Notes under the pieces: generated by a model
What the model was told of the DNA's origin: nothing
Seen by the model: only the letters and a program-made list of their open reading frames with translations
Database searches by the model: none
Position numbers and translations under genes: made by a program
Source: DATIKM01 sp035477595
GTDB lineage: Bacteria; Armatimonadota; Chthonomonadetes; Chthonomonadales; CAJBBX01
Assembly: GCA_035477595.1 (NCBI GenBank)
Contig: DATIKM010000036.1
Span: 1 to 46,668, forward strand
Reading direction: 5' to 3'
DNA: 46,668 nt
In this document: positions 8,890 through 17,286 of the stretch, in pieces
How positions within the stretch are numbered: the first letter of the stretch is position 1
Layout: each line of letters starts with the position of its first letter

Positions 8890-10398
8890 CTACGAGGCCG
8901 CCGGGCGGTCCTTCGCCTTGTCCGCCTCGGCCGCGTTCGCCGTGGCAGCCGCGCGGTCCGCCTCCATCTCTTCCACCGTCTTCGTGTGCAGCCGCGCGGC
9001 GCCCCGGTAGTCGGAGCGCGTTGGGATGGTCGGCCCGGCCGCCAGCCGCTTCTTCGCCTCGGCGATGGCCGCGCCGTACTGCGGCAGCCACGCCTCCTGC
9101 GCCACGAGCAGCTCGTCCACCATCTGCCAGATCTCCGGCGGGTCGCAGACGGCGCCGGTCAGCGGGTCCATCATCATCGCCTGCCGCAGCAGCGCGTCGT
9201 TGCCGCGCACCGCGGCCTCCACGCCGAGCCGCTGCACCGTGATGCTCGCGTTGCAGACGGCTGCGCACCCCATCGGCAGGTCGCCCACGATGGGGACGTT
9301 GAGCCCGTTGCGGTCCACGTAGCCCGGCACCTCGACCACCGCGTCCTCGGGCAGGTTCGCGATGCAGCCGCGGTTCACCACGTTGAAGTGGCCGCGATAG
9401 AGGCGTCCCGTCTCCAGCCCCTCGATGATGAAGGACCCGTGCTCGTGGCCCCGGTCCTCCGGCCGGAAGGTGGCAGGTGGCGCCTCCATCCAGTTCGGGA
9501 AGTCGTGCTCGAACCAGTTGCGGCCCTCGTTGCACACGCGCAGGTACCCGCCGGTCTCGCCGTTGATCCACGACCCGAGATCGATCCACTCCGCGATCTC
9601 GCGCTCGCGCTTGCGGTACCAGGGCACGTACTCGCTGCAGTGGCCGTTCGACTCGGTCGTGTAGAAGCCGAACCGCCGCATCATGTCGATGCGCACGTTC
9701 TCCGTCTTGCTGTAGACGGGGTGCTTCTCGAACGCCTCCAGCAGCTCGCCGGTTAGGTCGCGCCCCCTGTGGCCCACCTTCACGTACCACGTCTGGTGGT
9801 TGATGCCGGCGCAGACGATGTCAACCTCGTTCTGCGGAAGGCCCAGCGCGTCGGCAATCTGCCAGTGGCCGCCCTGCACCCCGTGACAGAGACCCACCAC
9901 GCTCACGCCGCCGCCGTGGCGGCTGCAGGCCCAGGTGTTCATCGCCATGGGGTTGGAGTAGTTCATCAGCAGGGCGCCGGGCGCGGCGACCTCGCGGATG
10001 TCGCGGCAGAAGTCGAGCAGCACGGGGATGGTGCGCTGCGCATACATGATGCCGCCAGGCGCGAGCGTGTCACCCACGCACTGGTCCACGCCGTAGCGCA
10101 GCGGGATATCGATGTCGGACTGGAACGCCTCGAGGCCGCCCACCCGGACGAAGGAGTAGACGTACTGGGCGCCCTCGAGCGCCTTCCGGCGGTCCAGGGT
10201 GGCCGAGAGCTTCGCCGGCAGGCCCGCGGCCTCGATGTCCCGCGAACACAGCCGGAACACCATGTCGAGGTTGCGCTCGCTGATGTCGGTGAAGGCGAAC
10301 TCGGTGTCCCGCAGCTCGGGGACGCACAGGACGTCCCGCATCATGCCGCGCGTGAAACCGATGCTCCCGGCCCCAATGACACACACCTTGATGGCCAT
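8890..10398 (-). CDS. GH4-family NAD- and metal-dependent glycosidase
   Basis: GH4 enzymes cleave alpha- or beta-glycosides by an oxidation-elimination mechanism using NAD+ and Mn2+. The start at ATG 10398 puts the Rossmann motif VIGAGSIGFTRG at residues 7-18, as usual; a GAGGAG lies about 11 nt upstream. Other family marks are NYSNPMAMN (NPM at 149-151), the metal-binding GLCHGVQ (C171-H172) and GINHQTW (H201). The length of 502 residues is slightly long for the family. It is cytoplasmic, with no signal peptide. It is the last gene of a minus-strand run with GH38 and a deoxyhypusine-synthase-like gene (55-nt gap), so a shared oligosaccharide substrate is likely. Alpha-galactosidase or alpha-glucosidase/glucuronidase activities are all possible. 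Confidence 0.88.
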   Translation of the reverse strand: MAIKVCVIGAGSIGFTRGMMRDVLCVPELRDTEFAFTDISERNLDMVFRLCSRDIEAAGLPAKLSATLDRRKALEGAQYVYSFVRVGGLEAFQSDIDIPLRYGVDQCVGDTLAPGGIMYAQRTIPVLLDFCRDIREVAAPGALLMNYSNPMAMNTWACSRHGGGVSVVGLCHGVQGGHWQIADALGLPQNEVDIVCAGINHQTWYVKVGHRGRDLTGELLEAFEKHPVYSKTENVRIDMMRRFGFYTTESNGHCSEYVPWYRKREREIAEWIDLGSWINGETGGYLRVCNEGRNWFEHDFPNWMEAPPATFRPEDRGHEHGSFIIEGLETGRLYRGHFNVVNRGCIANLPEDAVVEVPGYVDRNGLNVPIVGDLPMGCAAVCNASITVQRLGVEAAVRGNDALLRQAMMMDPLTGAVCDPPEIWQMVDELLVAQEAWLPQYGAAIAEAKKRLAAGPTIPTRSDYRGAARLHTKTVEEMEADRAAATANAAEADKAKDRPAAS

Positions 10399-10453
10399 GC
10401 CCGTTCTCGCTCCTCGATGTCGATGCCCTGGCCGCTCGTGCCGCGGCGCCCAG

Positions 10454-11572
10454 CTACGCCCGCCCACCCTCCAGCGCGGCGTGCAGCCGCAGCAGGAACG
10501 CCCGATTGTCCATGCAGAGGTAGTCCAGTGTCCCGCCCATGCGGTGGAAGCTCTTGCAGAAGCGCAGGTAGTAGGCGGGATGGTCCATCGGCGGTTCGCC
10601 GCGGGACCAGTCCCAGTCGCCGCCCTCCTGCAGGTCGACCACTGCCATGTGGTGCCGGCTGAGCACGGGCCGACCCTCTTCGAGGGCCAGGTTGTTGGCC
10701 ATGGAGAGGCACTTCTCGAAGATCATCGGCGCCATCACGGAGGAGCCGACGGCAAGGTGCACGCCGCCCTCCAGCCGGCTGATCGCCTCGGCGTAGAGGA
10801 GAAAGTCGCGCACGGCGCCGCGCCCGATCGGCCCGCCCGCGTTCAGCGGGTGCGTGTAGATGATGTCGTAGCCGATGCCGGGGTGCACCGTGAACGGCGT
10901 GCCGGTGCGGTGCGCCGCGTCCTGGATGCTGAAGCGCTTCCACGGGTGAGGCGCCTCCCAGCGGCCAGCCGGCAACCCGAACTCCTCCACGAGGTGGAGC
11001 AGGTCCGCAACGGCCGCCGCGCCCTCGGCGCCTCCAGGCTCGTTCAGAAGGGCGGCCGCGCGCTCGCGCAGCGCTGGCGCGTCCGGCACGTCCAGCCGCT
11101 CCTCGCCGATGAGCCGCGCTACGGAGGCCCCATAGCCCAGGCCGTCGGCAGCGCCCACCGCCACGGCGGCGTTCAGCCAGCGCCCCGTCTCCTCCCACGT
11201 CCCGAAGCGTCCGGCGGCGGTGTTCTCCCGGACGTCCTCGGTGCTCCGGCCGAGGAACGCGAACTCCCAGTCGTGGATCGAGCCTGCCCCGTTCGTCGCC
11301 AGGTGCGTCAGCCAGCCTCGCTCCACGAGGTCGATCACCACGGGTGCGAGCCCGTTCTTCACCAGGTGCGCGCCGTAGGTGAGCGCGACCGGTCGGCCGG
11401 CCGCCCGCGCGGTTCTGATGCGATCTGCGGCGCGCGCCACACGCTCGCGGTTCTCCGGCCCAGGCTCCGGCGATGGGTCGCCCGGGCGCACCGCGATCTC
11501 CTCGATGGCCAGCTTGTGTCGCCTCTCGGCGAGCGGGTGCATCCGCAGGCGGCGACGGTCGAGCATCCTCAT
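10454..11572 (-). CDS. Deoxyhypusine synthase-like protein, function unknown
   Basis: A 372-residue soluble protein. The segment THLATNGAGSIHDWEFAFLG (89-108), followed by STEDVRENTAAGRFGTWEET, closely resembles the deoxyhypusine synthase family, which transfers the aminobutyl group of spermidine using NAD. However, I cannot find the GGG-x-x-K-type active-site lysine motif of true DHS, so the reaction is probably different or lost. A later block, AVGSSVMAPMIFEKCLSMAN, is a distinct conserved-looking feature. It starts 4 nt after the GH38 stop and ends 55 nt before the GH4 start, so it is embedded in a sugar operon. A role in modifying a glycoside or amine conjugate is speculation. Two ATGs (11572 and 11566) are possible starts. 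Confidence 0.55.
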   Translation of the reverse strand: MRMLDRRRLRMHPLAERRHKLAIEEIAVRPGDPSPEPGPENRERVARAADRIRTARAAGRPVALTYGAHLVKNGLAPVVIDLVERGWLTHLATNGAGSIHDWEFAFLGRSTEDVRENTAAGRFGTWEETGRWLNAAVAVGAADGLGYGASVARLIGEERLDVPDAPALRERAAALLNEPGGAEGAAAVADLLHLVEEFGLPAGRWEAPHPWKRFSIQDAAHRTGTPFTVHPGIGYDIIYTHPLNAGGPIGRGAVRDFLLYAEAISRLEGGVHLAVGSSVMAPMIFEKCLSMANNLALEEGRPVLSRHHMAVVDLQEGGDWDWSRGEPPMDHPAYYLRFCKSFHRMGGTLDYLCMDNRAFLLRLHAALEGGRA

Positions 11573-11576
11573 GGCG

Positions 11577-14500
11577 CTACGCGAGCCTCACACGGAAGGT
11601 CCTGACCTCGAACGGCTTGATCGCGAACCGCAGCCGGTTGAACTCGCGCTCGACGGGAGCGTCACCTTCCTCCAACAGGTCGCATTCCACCGCGGAGGCG
11701 ATCGGGCGGTGCATCTCGACGGTCACCGGCATCCGGCCCCCGAGCGCCTCGTATACACGGATGACAGTCTCGTCGGAGTCCTCCGCCCGCTTCACCGTGT
11801 CGATCACCACGGCCGGCGCGCCGCGCACCACGGCGAGCGACTGCGGGGAGGGCAGGTCGCCCGCGTGCGCCGGCTGAGCGACGGCCGCGAGCGGGGCGTT
11901 CAGCGCGTGCGCCTCGGCCACGACGCTGCCGAGCCACGTGCCGGCGTGAGGGAGCAGCGAGTACGTGAACCGGTGCTCACCCAGGTCGGCAGTGGGGCCC
12001 GGGTCCTCTGGCGAGCGAAGCAGCGTCAGTCGGATCACGTTGCCCTCGATGTCCCATCCGTACTTGCTGTCGTTCAGGACCGCCACGCCGTACCCGGTCT
12101 CCGAGAGGTCGGCCCAGCGGTGGCCGCTCACCTCGAAGCGCGCCGCGTCCCAACTCGTGTTGCGGTGCGTGGGCCGCTCGATGGAGCCGAAGGCGATCTC
12201 GTAGGTGGCGCGCGGGGAGTGGACCTGCACCGGGAAGGCGACCTTGAGCAGCGTCTTGCGCTCCTGCCAGTCCACCCGCGTCTCGAAGTCGATCCGCCGC
12301 GAGTGCGCCCAGAAGACGATCCGCTGGTCGATCGTTGACCGGTTGTGGCGCAGGGTCTGCTCGAGCGCCATGTAGAGCGGCCCCAGCTCCGCGAGCCGCG
12401 GAGGGCCGTCGGCCTGGAAGCGCCACATCCGCTCGCGTGACTCGAGGTCGATGTCCCACGCCTCGTCGCTGACGGGCCGGTCCTCGAAGACCTGCAGCTC
12501 GTTGGCGAGCGCGCCCGCGGGCAGGACGTCGCGCTCGCACCGGCGGTCGGTAAGCCGGCGGAGCGTGCCATCGGGTCCGAACGCCGCCATCCAGTGGGGG
12601 GTCATGAGCACGCCGTCCTCGTAGAGGAAGGGCGACGGCGCGGGCGGCTCCGGCGAGGTGCGCACATGGCCCACCGCCCACCCGAGCGACGGCACGTCCG
12701 GCACGCGCACCAGCAGGCGGTCCCCCGCCGGCTGGCAGGGCTCCATGCGCCCGTCTGGCATGGCGAGCACAGGCGTCTCGATGCCGGGGTTCGGGATGTC
12801 GGCCACGTCGGTCCGTTCCCAGCCGAGCGGGTTGAAGGCGACGACGGCCTGCCCCTCGCCGAGCGTGTCCACGCGGCGCGCGAGCGCCTGCATCGCGTCG
12901 GAGCGGAGGCGCTCCGCCGTCTCGAGGACGGCCTCGTAGTCGCGGTCCGAGTCGCGGTACACCTCGTCGATCGACGAGCCGGGCAAAATGTCGTGGAACT
13001 GGTTGAGGAGCGTCGTCTGCCACGCCTCGCGGATCGCCTCCGCGGGGTAGGGCGCTCCAGCCCCGGCGGCGGCAACGCTCCAGATCTCCGCCTCGCGGAG
13101 CGTCAGCTCAGCGCGCCGGTTGCAGCGCTTGTTCCAGGCGCGGGTGGTGTAGGTGCCCCGGTGCCGCTCGAAGTAGAGCTCGCCGTTCCACACCGGCAGG
13201 CCGTCCCCGGCCCGCTCAGCGATCCGGTCGAAGAAGTCGTGCACGCGGCCCGTGGCGGCGCGCGGCATCCCCGGCATCGCCGCCAGGCGGGGGAGGAACT
13301 CGAGCATCTGCCGGGTGGGGCCCCCGCCGCCGTCGCCGAACCCGTACGGGCAGAGCGCCTCGCCCACCGTGCGCTTGTCGGCGAAGTCGTCCCACTGGCG
13401 AAGCATCTCGGACGGCTGGACCTGCGCATTGTACATGTTGCCCAGGTTGTGGACCAGTTGCGTCAGCAGTCGCGAGCCGTCCGCGCCCTGCCACCAGAAG
13501 GTGTTCCAGGGGATGCGGTTCGACTCGTTCCACGCCACCTTGGCGGTCATGAAGTAGTCGAGGCCGGCCTTTCGGTACACCTGCGGCATCGCCCACGAGT
13601 AGCCGAACACGTCCGGCAGCCACCCCACGCGCACGCGCACGCCCAGCTCGTCGCGGAAGAAGCGCTGGCCGTACAGACATTGGCGCACCAGCGACTCGCC
13701 GGAGACCACGTTGCAGTCGTTCTCAACCCACGTCCCGCCCACCGGCTCGAAGCGCCCTTCCGCGACGCGCCGCTTCACCCGCTCGTAGACCGTCGGGAAG
13801 TCGCGCTTGAGCCAGAGGAATAGCGGCGCCTGGCTGCAGACGAAGTGGTAGTGCGGGAACTCCTCCATGAGCGCGTCGACGGTGGAGTAAGTGCGGCCCA
13901 CCTTGCGCATCGTCTCGCGGATCGGCCAGAGCCACGCGAGGTCGATGTGGGAGTGGCCGGCGAAGAAGATCGCGCCGGGGTGTCGCCCCCACTGAAGCGC
14001 GCTAAGCCCCGTCCGGAGCTTCTCGCGCGCAGCGGCGAGGCCCTCGGCCAGCCCGCTGGCCGCCTGCTCGCGCAGGTCCGCCTCGCGGAGCGCGTCGACG
14101 AGGGCGGCCAGCATCGCCTCGCGCAGAGCGGGGTCGCGGATGGCGCCCGCCGCCTCGTGGGCCACGCGCAGGTCGAGCCAGGCGGCCTCCATAGCGGGGT
14201 CGACCGCCGCCAGGCGCGCCTCCTCCAGCACATAGGGGCGGCGCGGAGACCGCGCGACGTACTCAAGGTAGCCGCCGGGCTTTAGCTCCACCTCCAGGTC
14301 CCACTCCTCCCCGCCGCGCGCCGCCAGTGCGAGCACGATGAGGCCCCGGTTGTCGTCGACCCCGTGGTGCGGCTCGCCGTCCACGCGCAGCAGGCCCTCA
14401 CCGGCGGTGCGCATCTCGAGCCCGACCTTCAAGCCCGCCCACTCTTCCGGTACGCGGGCCCGCCGCCGCAGGAAGACCGTCTGGCCCTGGCTCCCCCAGA

Positions 14501-14669
14501 CGCCGCCCACGTCTACGGCAGGCGCGCCTTCCTCGAGCCACTCGTACTGGCCTGGGCCCAGGTGCCGCGCTGCGCGCCTCTCCCAGCTATCGAGCGTGAG
14601 GGAGGCGCGGACGACGCGCCGGCCGATCTCGGCGATGCGCTTGCGGGCGACGTGGAACGGGTCTGCCAT
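11577..14669 (-). CDS. GH38 alpha-mannosidase
   Basis: A zinc-dependent retaining alpha-mannosidase of 1030 residues, the usual length for bacterial GH38. I start it at ATG 14669 because AAGGAG lies 7 nt upstream; a start 30 nt earlier lacks this. Order of domains: N-terminal beta-sandwich (1-230), catalytic 7-stranded barrel with zinc/substrate motif GHSHIDLAWLWP (H239, D243) and nucleophile in WLPDVFGYSWAMPQ (D353), a three-helix middle domain with NQFHDILPGSSIDEVYRD, then beta domains to the end. There is no signal peptide, so it acts on imported mannosides in the cytoplasm. It heads a run with the DHS-like and GH4 genes (4-nt and 55-nt gaps). Confidence 0.95.
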   Translation of the reverse strand: MADPFHVARKRIAEIGRRVVRASLTLDSWERRAARHLGPGQYEWLEEGAPAVDVGGVWGSQGQTVFLRRRARVPEEWAGLKVGLEMRTAGEGLLRVDGEPHHGVDDNRGLIVLALAARGGEEWDLEVELKPGGYLEYVARSPRRPYVLEEARLAAVDPAMEAAWLDLRVAHEAAGAIRDPALREAMLAALVDALREADLREQAASGLAEGLAAAREKLRTGLSALQWGRHPGAIFFAGHSHIDLAWLWPIRETMRKVGRTYSTVDALMEEFPHYHFVCSQAPLFLWLKRDFPTVYERVKRRVAEGRFEPVGGTWVENDCNVVSGESLVRQCLYGQRFFRDELGVRVRVGWLPDVFGYSWAMPQVYRKAGLDYFMTAKVAWNESNRIPWNTFWWQGADGSRLLTQLVHNLGNMYNAQVQPSEMLRQWDDFADKRTVGEALCPYGFGDGGGGPTRQMLEFLPRLAAMPGMPRAATGRVHDFFDRIAERAGDGLPVWNGELYFERHRGTYTTRAWNKRCNRRAELTLREAEIWSVAAAGAGAPYPAEAIREAWQTTLLNQFHDILPGSSIDEVYRDSDRDYEAVLETAERLRSDAMQALARRVDTLGEGQAVVAFNPLGWERTDVADIPNPGIETPVLAMPDGRMEPCQPAGDRLLVRVPDVPSLGWAVGHVRTSPEPPAPSPFLYEDGVLMTPHWMAAFGPDGTLRRLTDRRCERDVLPAGALANELQVFEDRPVSDEAWDIDLESRERMWRFQADGPPRLAELGPLYMALEQTLRHNRSTIDQRIVFWAHSRRIDFETRVDWQERKTLLKVAFPVQVHSPRATYEIAFGSIERPTHRNTSWDAARFEVSGHRWADLSETGYGVAVLNDSKYGWDIEGNVIRLTLLRSPEDPGPTADLGEHRFTYSLLPHAGTWLGSVVAEAHALNAPLAAVAQPAHAGDLPSPQSLAVVRGAPAVVIDTVKRAEDSDETVIRVYEALGGRMPVTVEMHRPIASAVECDLLEEGDAPVEREFNRLRFAIKPFEVRTFRVRLA

Positions 14670-14775
14670 GTCGGCTCTCCTTGCGGCAGGCGTAACCACG
14701 CCGCGCCGCGGCTACGGGTCGTCAGCCCGGGCCGGCCTGCTCGTTCGGCGCGGCACGGCCGGGTCCCTGCGCACG

Positions 14776-17286
14776 TCAGCGCGCGGGAACGATGTCCCAC
14801 TCGGGCGCCGCCGCCGCGCCGGTGTACCAGCCGACGGTGCGGCCATCCGAGACCGCCTCCCACTCGTGCCCGTCGAAGGTGTGCTGGCGGTGGGTACCGC
14901 CGGGGGCGACCTCGGAGTAGCGCACCCGTCGCCCGTCGCCCGGCAGCCAGTAGAGCGTCACCGGCCGGTCGGTCAGATTGCGCACGGTGACGAAGATGCT
15001 GCCGTCCACCCCGCTGGGGAGAGCGTAGTGGAGCGGGGGCTCCGCGCCGAGCAGATGGCGCACGAAGTGGTCCCACACGCGCTTCCGCACATAGGCTCCG
15101 AGCCCGTGGCCCGCGCCGGGCACCAGCAGCATGTCGAAGTCGCGGTTGGCCGCGATGAGCGCGTTCACGAACTGCATGGTGGAGGCGTGGGGGTTCACGT
15201 TGTCATCCAGCTCGCCGTGCACGAGCAGCAGCCTGCCCCGCAGGCGCCGGGCCTGCGTCACGTTGGACTGCTGGGCGTAATGGGGACCCACCGGCCAGCC
15301 CATCCATAACTCGTTCCACCAGAGCTTGTCGGTGCGGTGGTCGTGGTTGCCCGCCATGGCAGCCGCCACCCGGTAGAAGCTGCCGAACGCGAGCAGGGCG
15401 CGCGCCGCGTTGTAACCGCCGGCCGAGTAGCCGTAGATGCCGACGCGCTCCAGGTCGAGGTAGGGGTAGCGCCGGGCGGCGGCGCGCATCCAGGCGATGC
15501 GGTCCGGGAAGCCGCCGTCGCCCAGGTTGCGGTGGGCGACGGCGTGGAACGCCTTCGAGCGGTTGGCGGTGCCCATGCCGTCGATCTGCACCACGATGAA
15601 GCCGAGCTCCGCGAGCGCCTGGGGCGCCCGCTGCGCGGCGAAGGTCTTGGGGACGAAGCTGCCCTGCGGTCCGGCGTAGATGTCCTCGATGACCGGGTAG
15701 CGGCGCCTGGGGTCGAAGGTGGAGGGCCGGTAGATGACGCCCCAGATGTCGGTCCGGCCGTCGCGCCCCTTTGCCCGGAACGGCTCCGGCCAGCGCCAGC
15801 CGGTGGCAAGGAGGTCCGCCACGTCCGCGCGCTCGAGCGTGACCACCAGGCTCCCGTCGTCCGCGCGCCGCAGCTCGGTTACCGGCGCGTGGTCTACGCG
15901 CGACCAGGTGTTCAGGAAGAAGCGGCCGTCCGGCGAGAAGCGGATGGTGTGCTGGCCGTTGCCGGGGGTGAGGAGCACCGGCTCGCCGCCGTCCAGGCCC
16001 ACGCGGTAGTAGTGGATCAGGTAGGGGTCGCGGCCGGCTTCGCGGCCCGAGGCCGCGACGATAACCTGCCGCGCCTGCTCGTCAACGCGCTCGACGCCGC
16101 GCACGACCCACGGCCCGCGCGTAACCTGCCGCTTCACCGTGCCCGTGCGCGCGTCGATGAGGTAGAGGTGGCACCAGCCGTCCCGCTGCGAGGTCCAGAG
16201 CAGCTCGCCGGTCGCGTCCAGCCAGCGGACGAAGCGAACCGGCGGGTAGACGAAGGTGCTGCTGCGTTCGTCCACGATGTCGCGCACGGCGCCCGTCTCC
16301 ACGTCCACCTCCGCGATGCGGTCGCGGCCGTAGCCGCGAAAGATCTGCTCGAAGGTGAAACGAGCTCCGTCCGGCGACCAGCGCGGCGCGGGCGGCGCGC
16401 CGTAGTCGATCGACTCGGAGCGGACGGGCGTGATGCGGCGGGTCGCGGCGTCCACCAGCCAGAGCGTGTGGACGTCGATCCGGTCGCCCGGCAGATCGTA
16501 GGGCGCCTGGCGAAGTCTCGGCCGCAACTCGCCGGCCGGAGCGGACTCGACGTTGAACATGGGCAGGCGGGCGCCCGGCTGGGTGCGCGCGGCGAGCAGC
16601 GTACGCGAGTCCGGAGACCAGCTTGCCGGCGCGTAGGCGTTGGCCTCGATGCCGTCGCTCGTGACGCGCGTCTCCTCGCCGGAGGCGCTCCGAAGCCAGA
16701 GGTTGTGGTCGCGCACGAAGACCGTCCATGCGCCGTTCGGCGAGCGCGCGGGATCCCGTGCCGGCGCGCGGGGCGGCGCGGCCGGCTGGGCCGGAGCGGC
16801 CAGGGGGGCCTCCACGGGCTCCAGGCGGTAGGTGGTCAGGTCGCAGCGCCACCACCTCGTGCCGACTCGGAAGACGACCGTCGCGCCGTCGGCAGAGGGG
16901 GCGATAGCGGTGAACGGCAGGCGGTGCGGCTCGAAGCGCTGGCCGGCGGCGGCGGAGAGCGCACCGGCGAGTCGCGCATGGTCGAATGCGGGCCCGCGCG
17001 TCCCGCGCTCGGCGTCCACAAGCACGAACCAACGCTTGCCGCGCACGTCCACCCGGTACCAGAAGCGCGCCGTGCCCTGGATCCAGTTCGGCTCGACGGA
17101 GGCGCGATAGACGAGCCGGCCCATCTCCGCCGAGCCGAACCGCGCCGCCCGGTCGTAGGCGCGGCGCATCGTCTCCGGCCCCGGCCGCGGCGCAGGTCCC
17201 TGCCCCGGCGCTGGCGCGGGCGCCGCGCCAGCCGATGCCATCGTGGCGACTAGCGCCGCCGCCGCCGCCCAACCCCGCGAAGTCAT
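14776..17286 (-). CDS. Exported S9 (DPP-IV-like) peptidase with VHL-like C-terminal domain
   Basis: An 836-residue serine peptidase of the prolyl-oligopeptidase family. The ATG at 17286 opens a signal peptide (AAAAALVATMASAGAA). Residues about 170-520 form the DPP-IV beta-propeller (repeated SPDG/SPDSR motifs). The alpha/beta hydrolase domain has YGYSAGGYN (nucleophile S621), HGELDDNV (D694) and GAGHGLG (H727), a full catalytic triad. After the hydrolase, residues about 762-836 (FVTVRNLTDRPVTLYWLPGD, then YSEVAPGGTHRQHTFDGHEW) resemble the VHL beta domain, an unusual fusion. Its ATG overlaps the stop of the upstream transporter gene (ATGA), so the two are translationally coupled. It likely trims peptides in the periplasm. 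Confidence 0.88.
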   Translation of the reverse strand: MTSRGWAAAAALVATMASAGAAPAPAPGQGPAPRPGPETMRRAYDRAARFGSAEMGRLVYRASVEPNWIQGTARFWYRVDVRGKRWFVLVDAERGTRGPAFDHARLAGALSAAAGQRFEPHRLPFTAIAPSADGATVVFRVGTRWWRCDLTTYRLEPVEAPLAAPAQPAAPPRAPARDPARSPNGAWTVFVRDHNLWLRSASGEETRVTSDGIEANAYAPASWSPDSRTLLAARTQPGARLPMFNVESAPAGELRPRLRQAPYDLPGDRIDVHTLWLVDAATRRITPVRSESIDYGAPPAPRWSPDGARFTFEQIFRGYGRDRIAEVDVETGAVRDIVDERSSTFVYPPVRFVRWLDATGELLWTSQRDGWCHLYLIDARTGTVKRQVTRGPWVVRGVERVDEQARQVIVAASGREAGRDPYLIHYYRVGLDGGEPVLLTPGNGQHTIRFSPDGRFFLNTWSRVDHAPVTELRRADDGSLVVTLERADVADLLATGWRWPEPFRAKGRDGRTDIWGVIYRPSTFDPRRRYPVIEDIYAGPQGSFVPKTFAAQRAPQALAELGFIVVQIDGMGTANRSKAFHAVAHRNLGDGGFPDRIAWMRAAARRYPYLDLERVGIYGYSAGGYNAARALLAFGSFYRVAAAMAGNHDHRTDKLWWNELWMGWPVGPHYAQQSNVTQARRLRGRLLLVHGELDDNVNPHASTMQFVNALIAANRDFDMLLVPGAGHGLGAYVRKRVWDHFVRHLLGAEPPLHYALPSGVDGSIFVTVRNLTDRPVTLYWLPGDGRRVRYSEVAPGGTHRQHTFDGHEWEAVSDGRTVGWYTGAAAAPEWDIVPAR

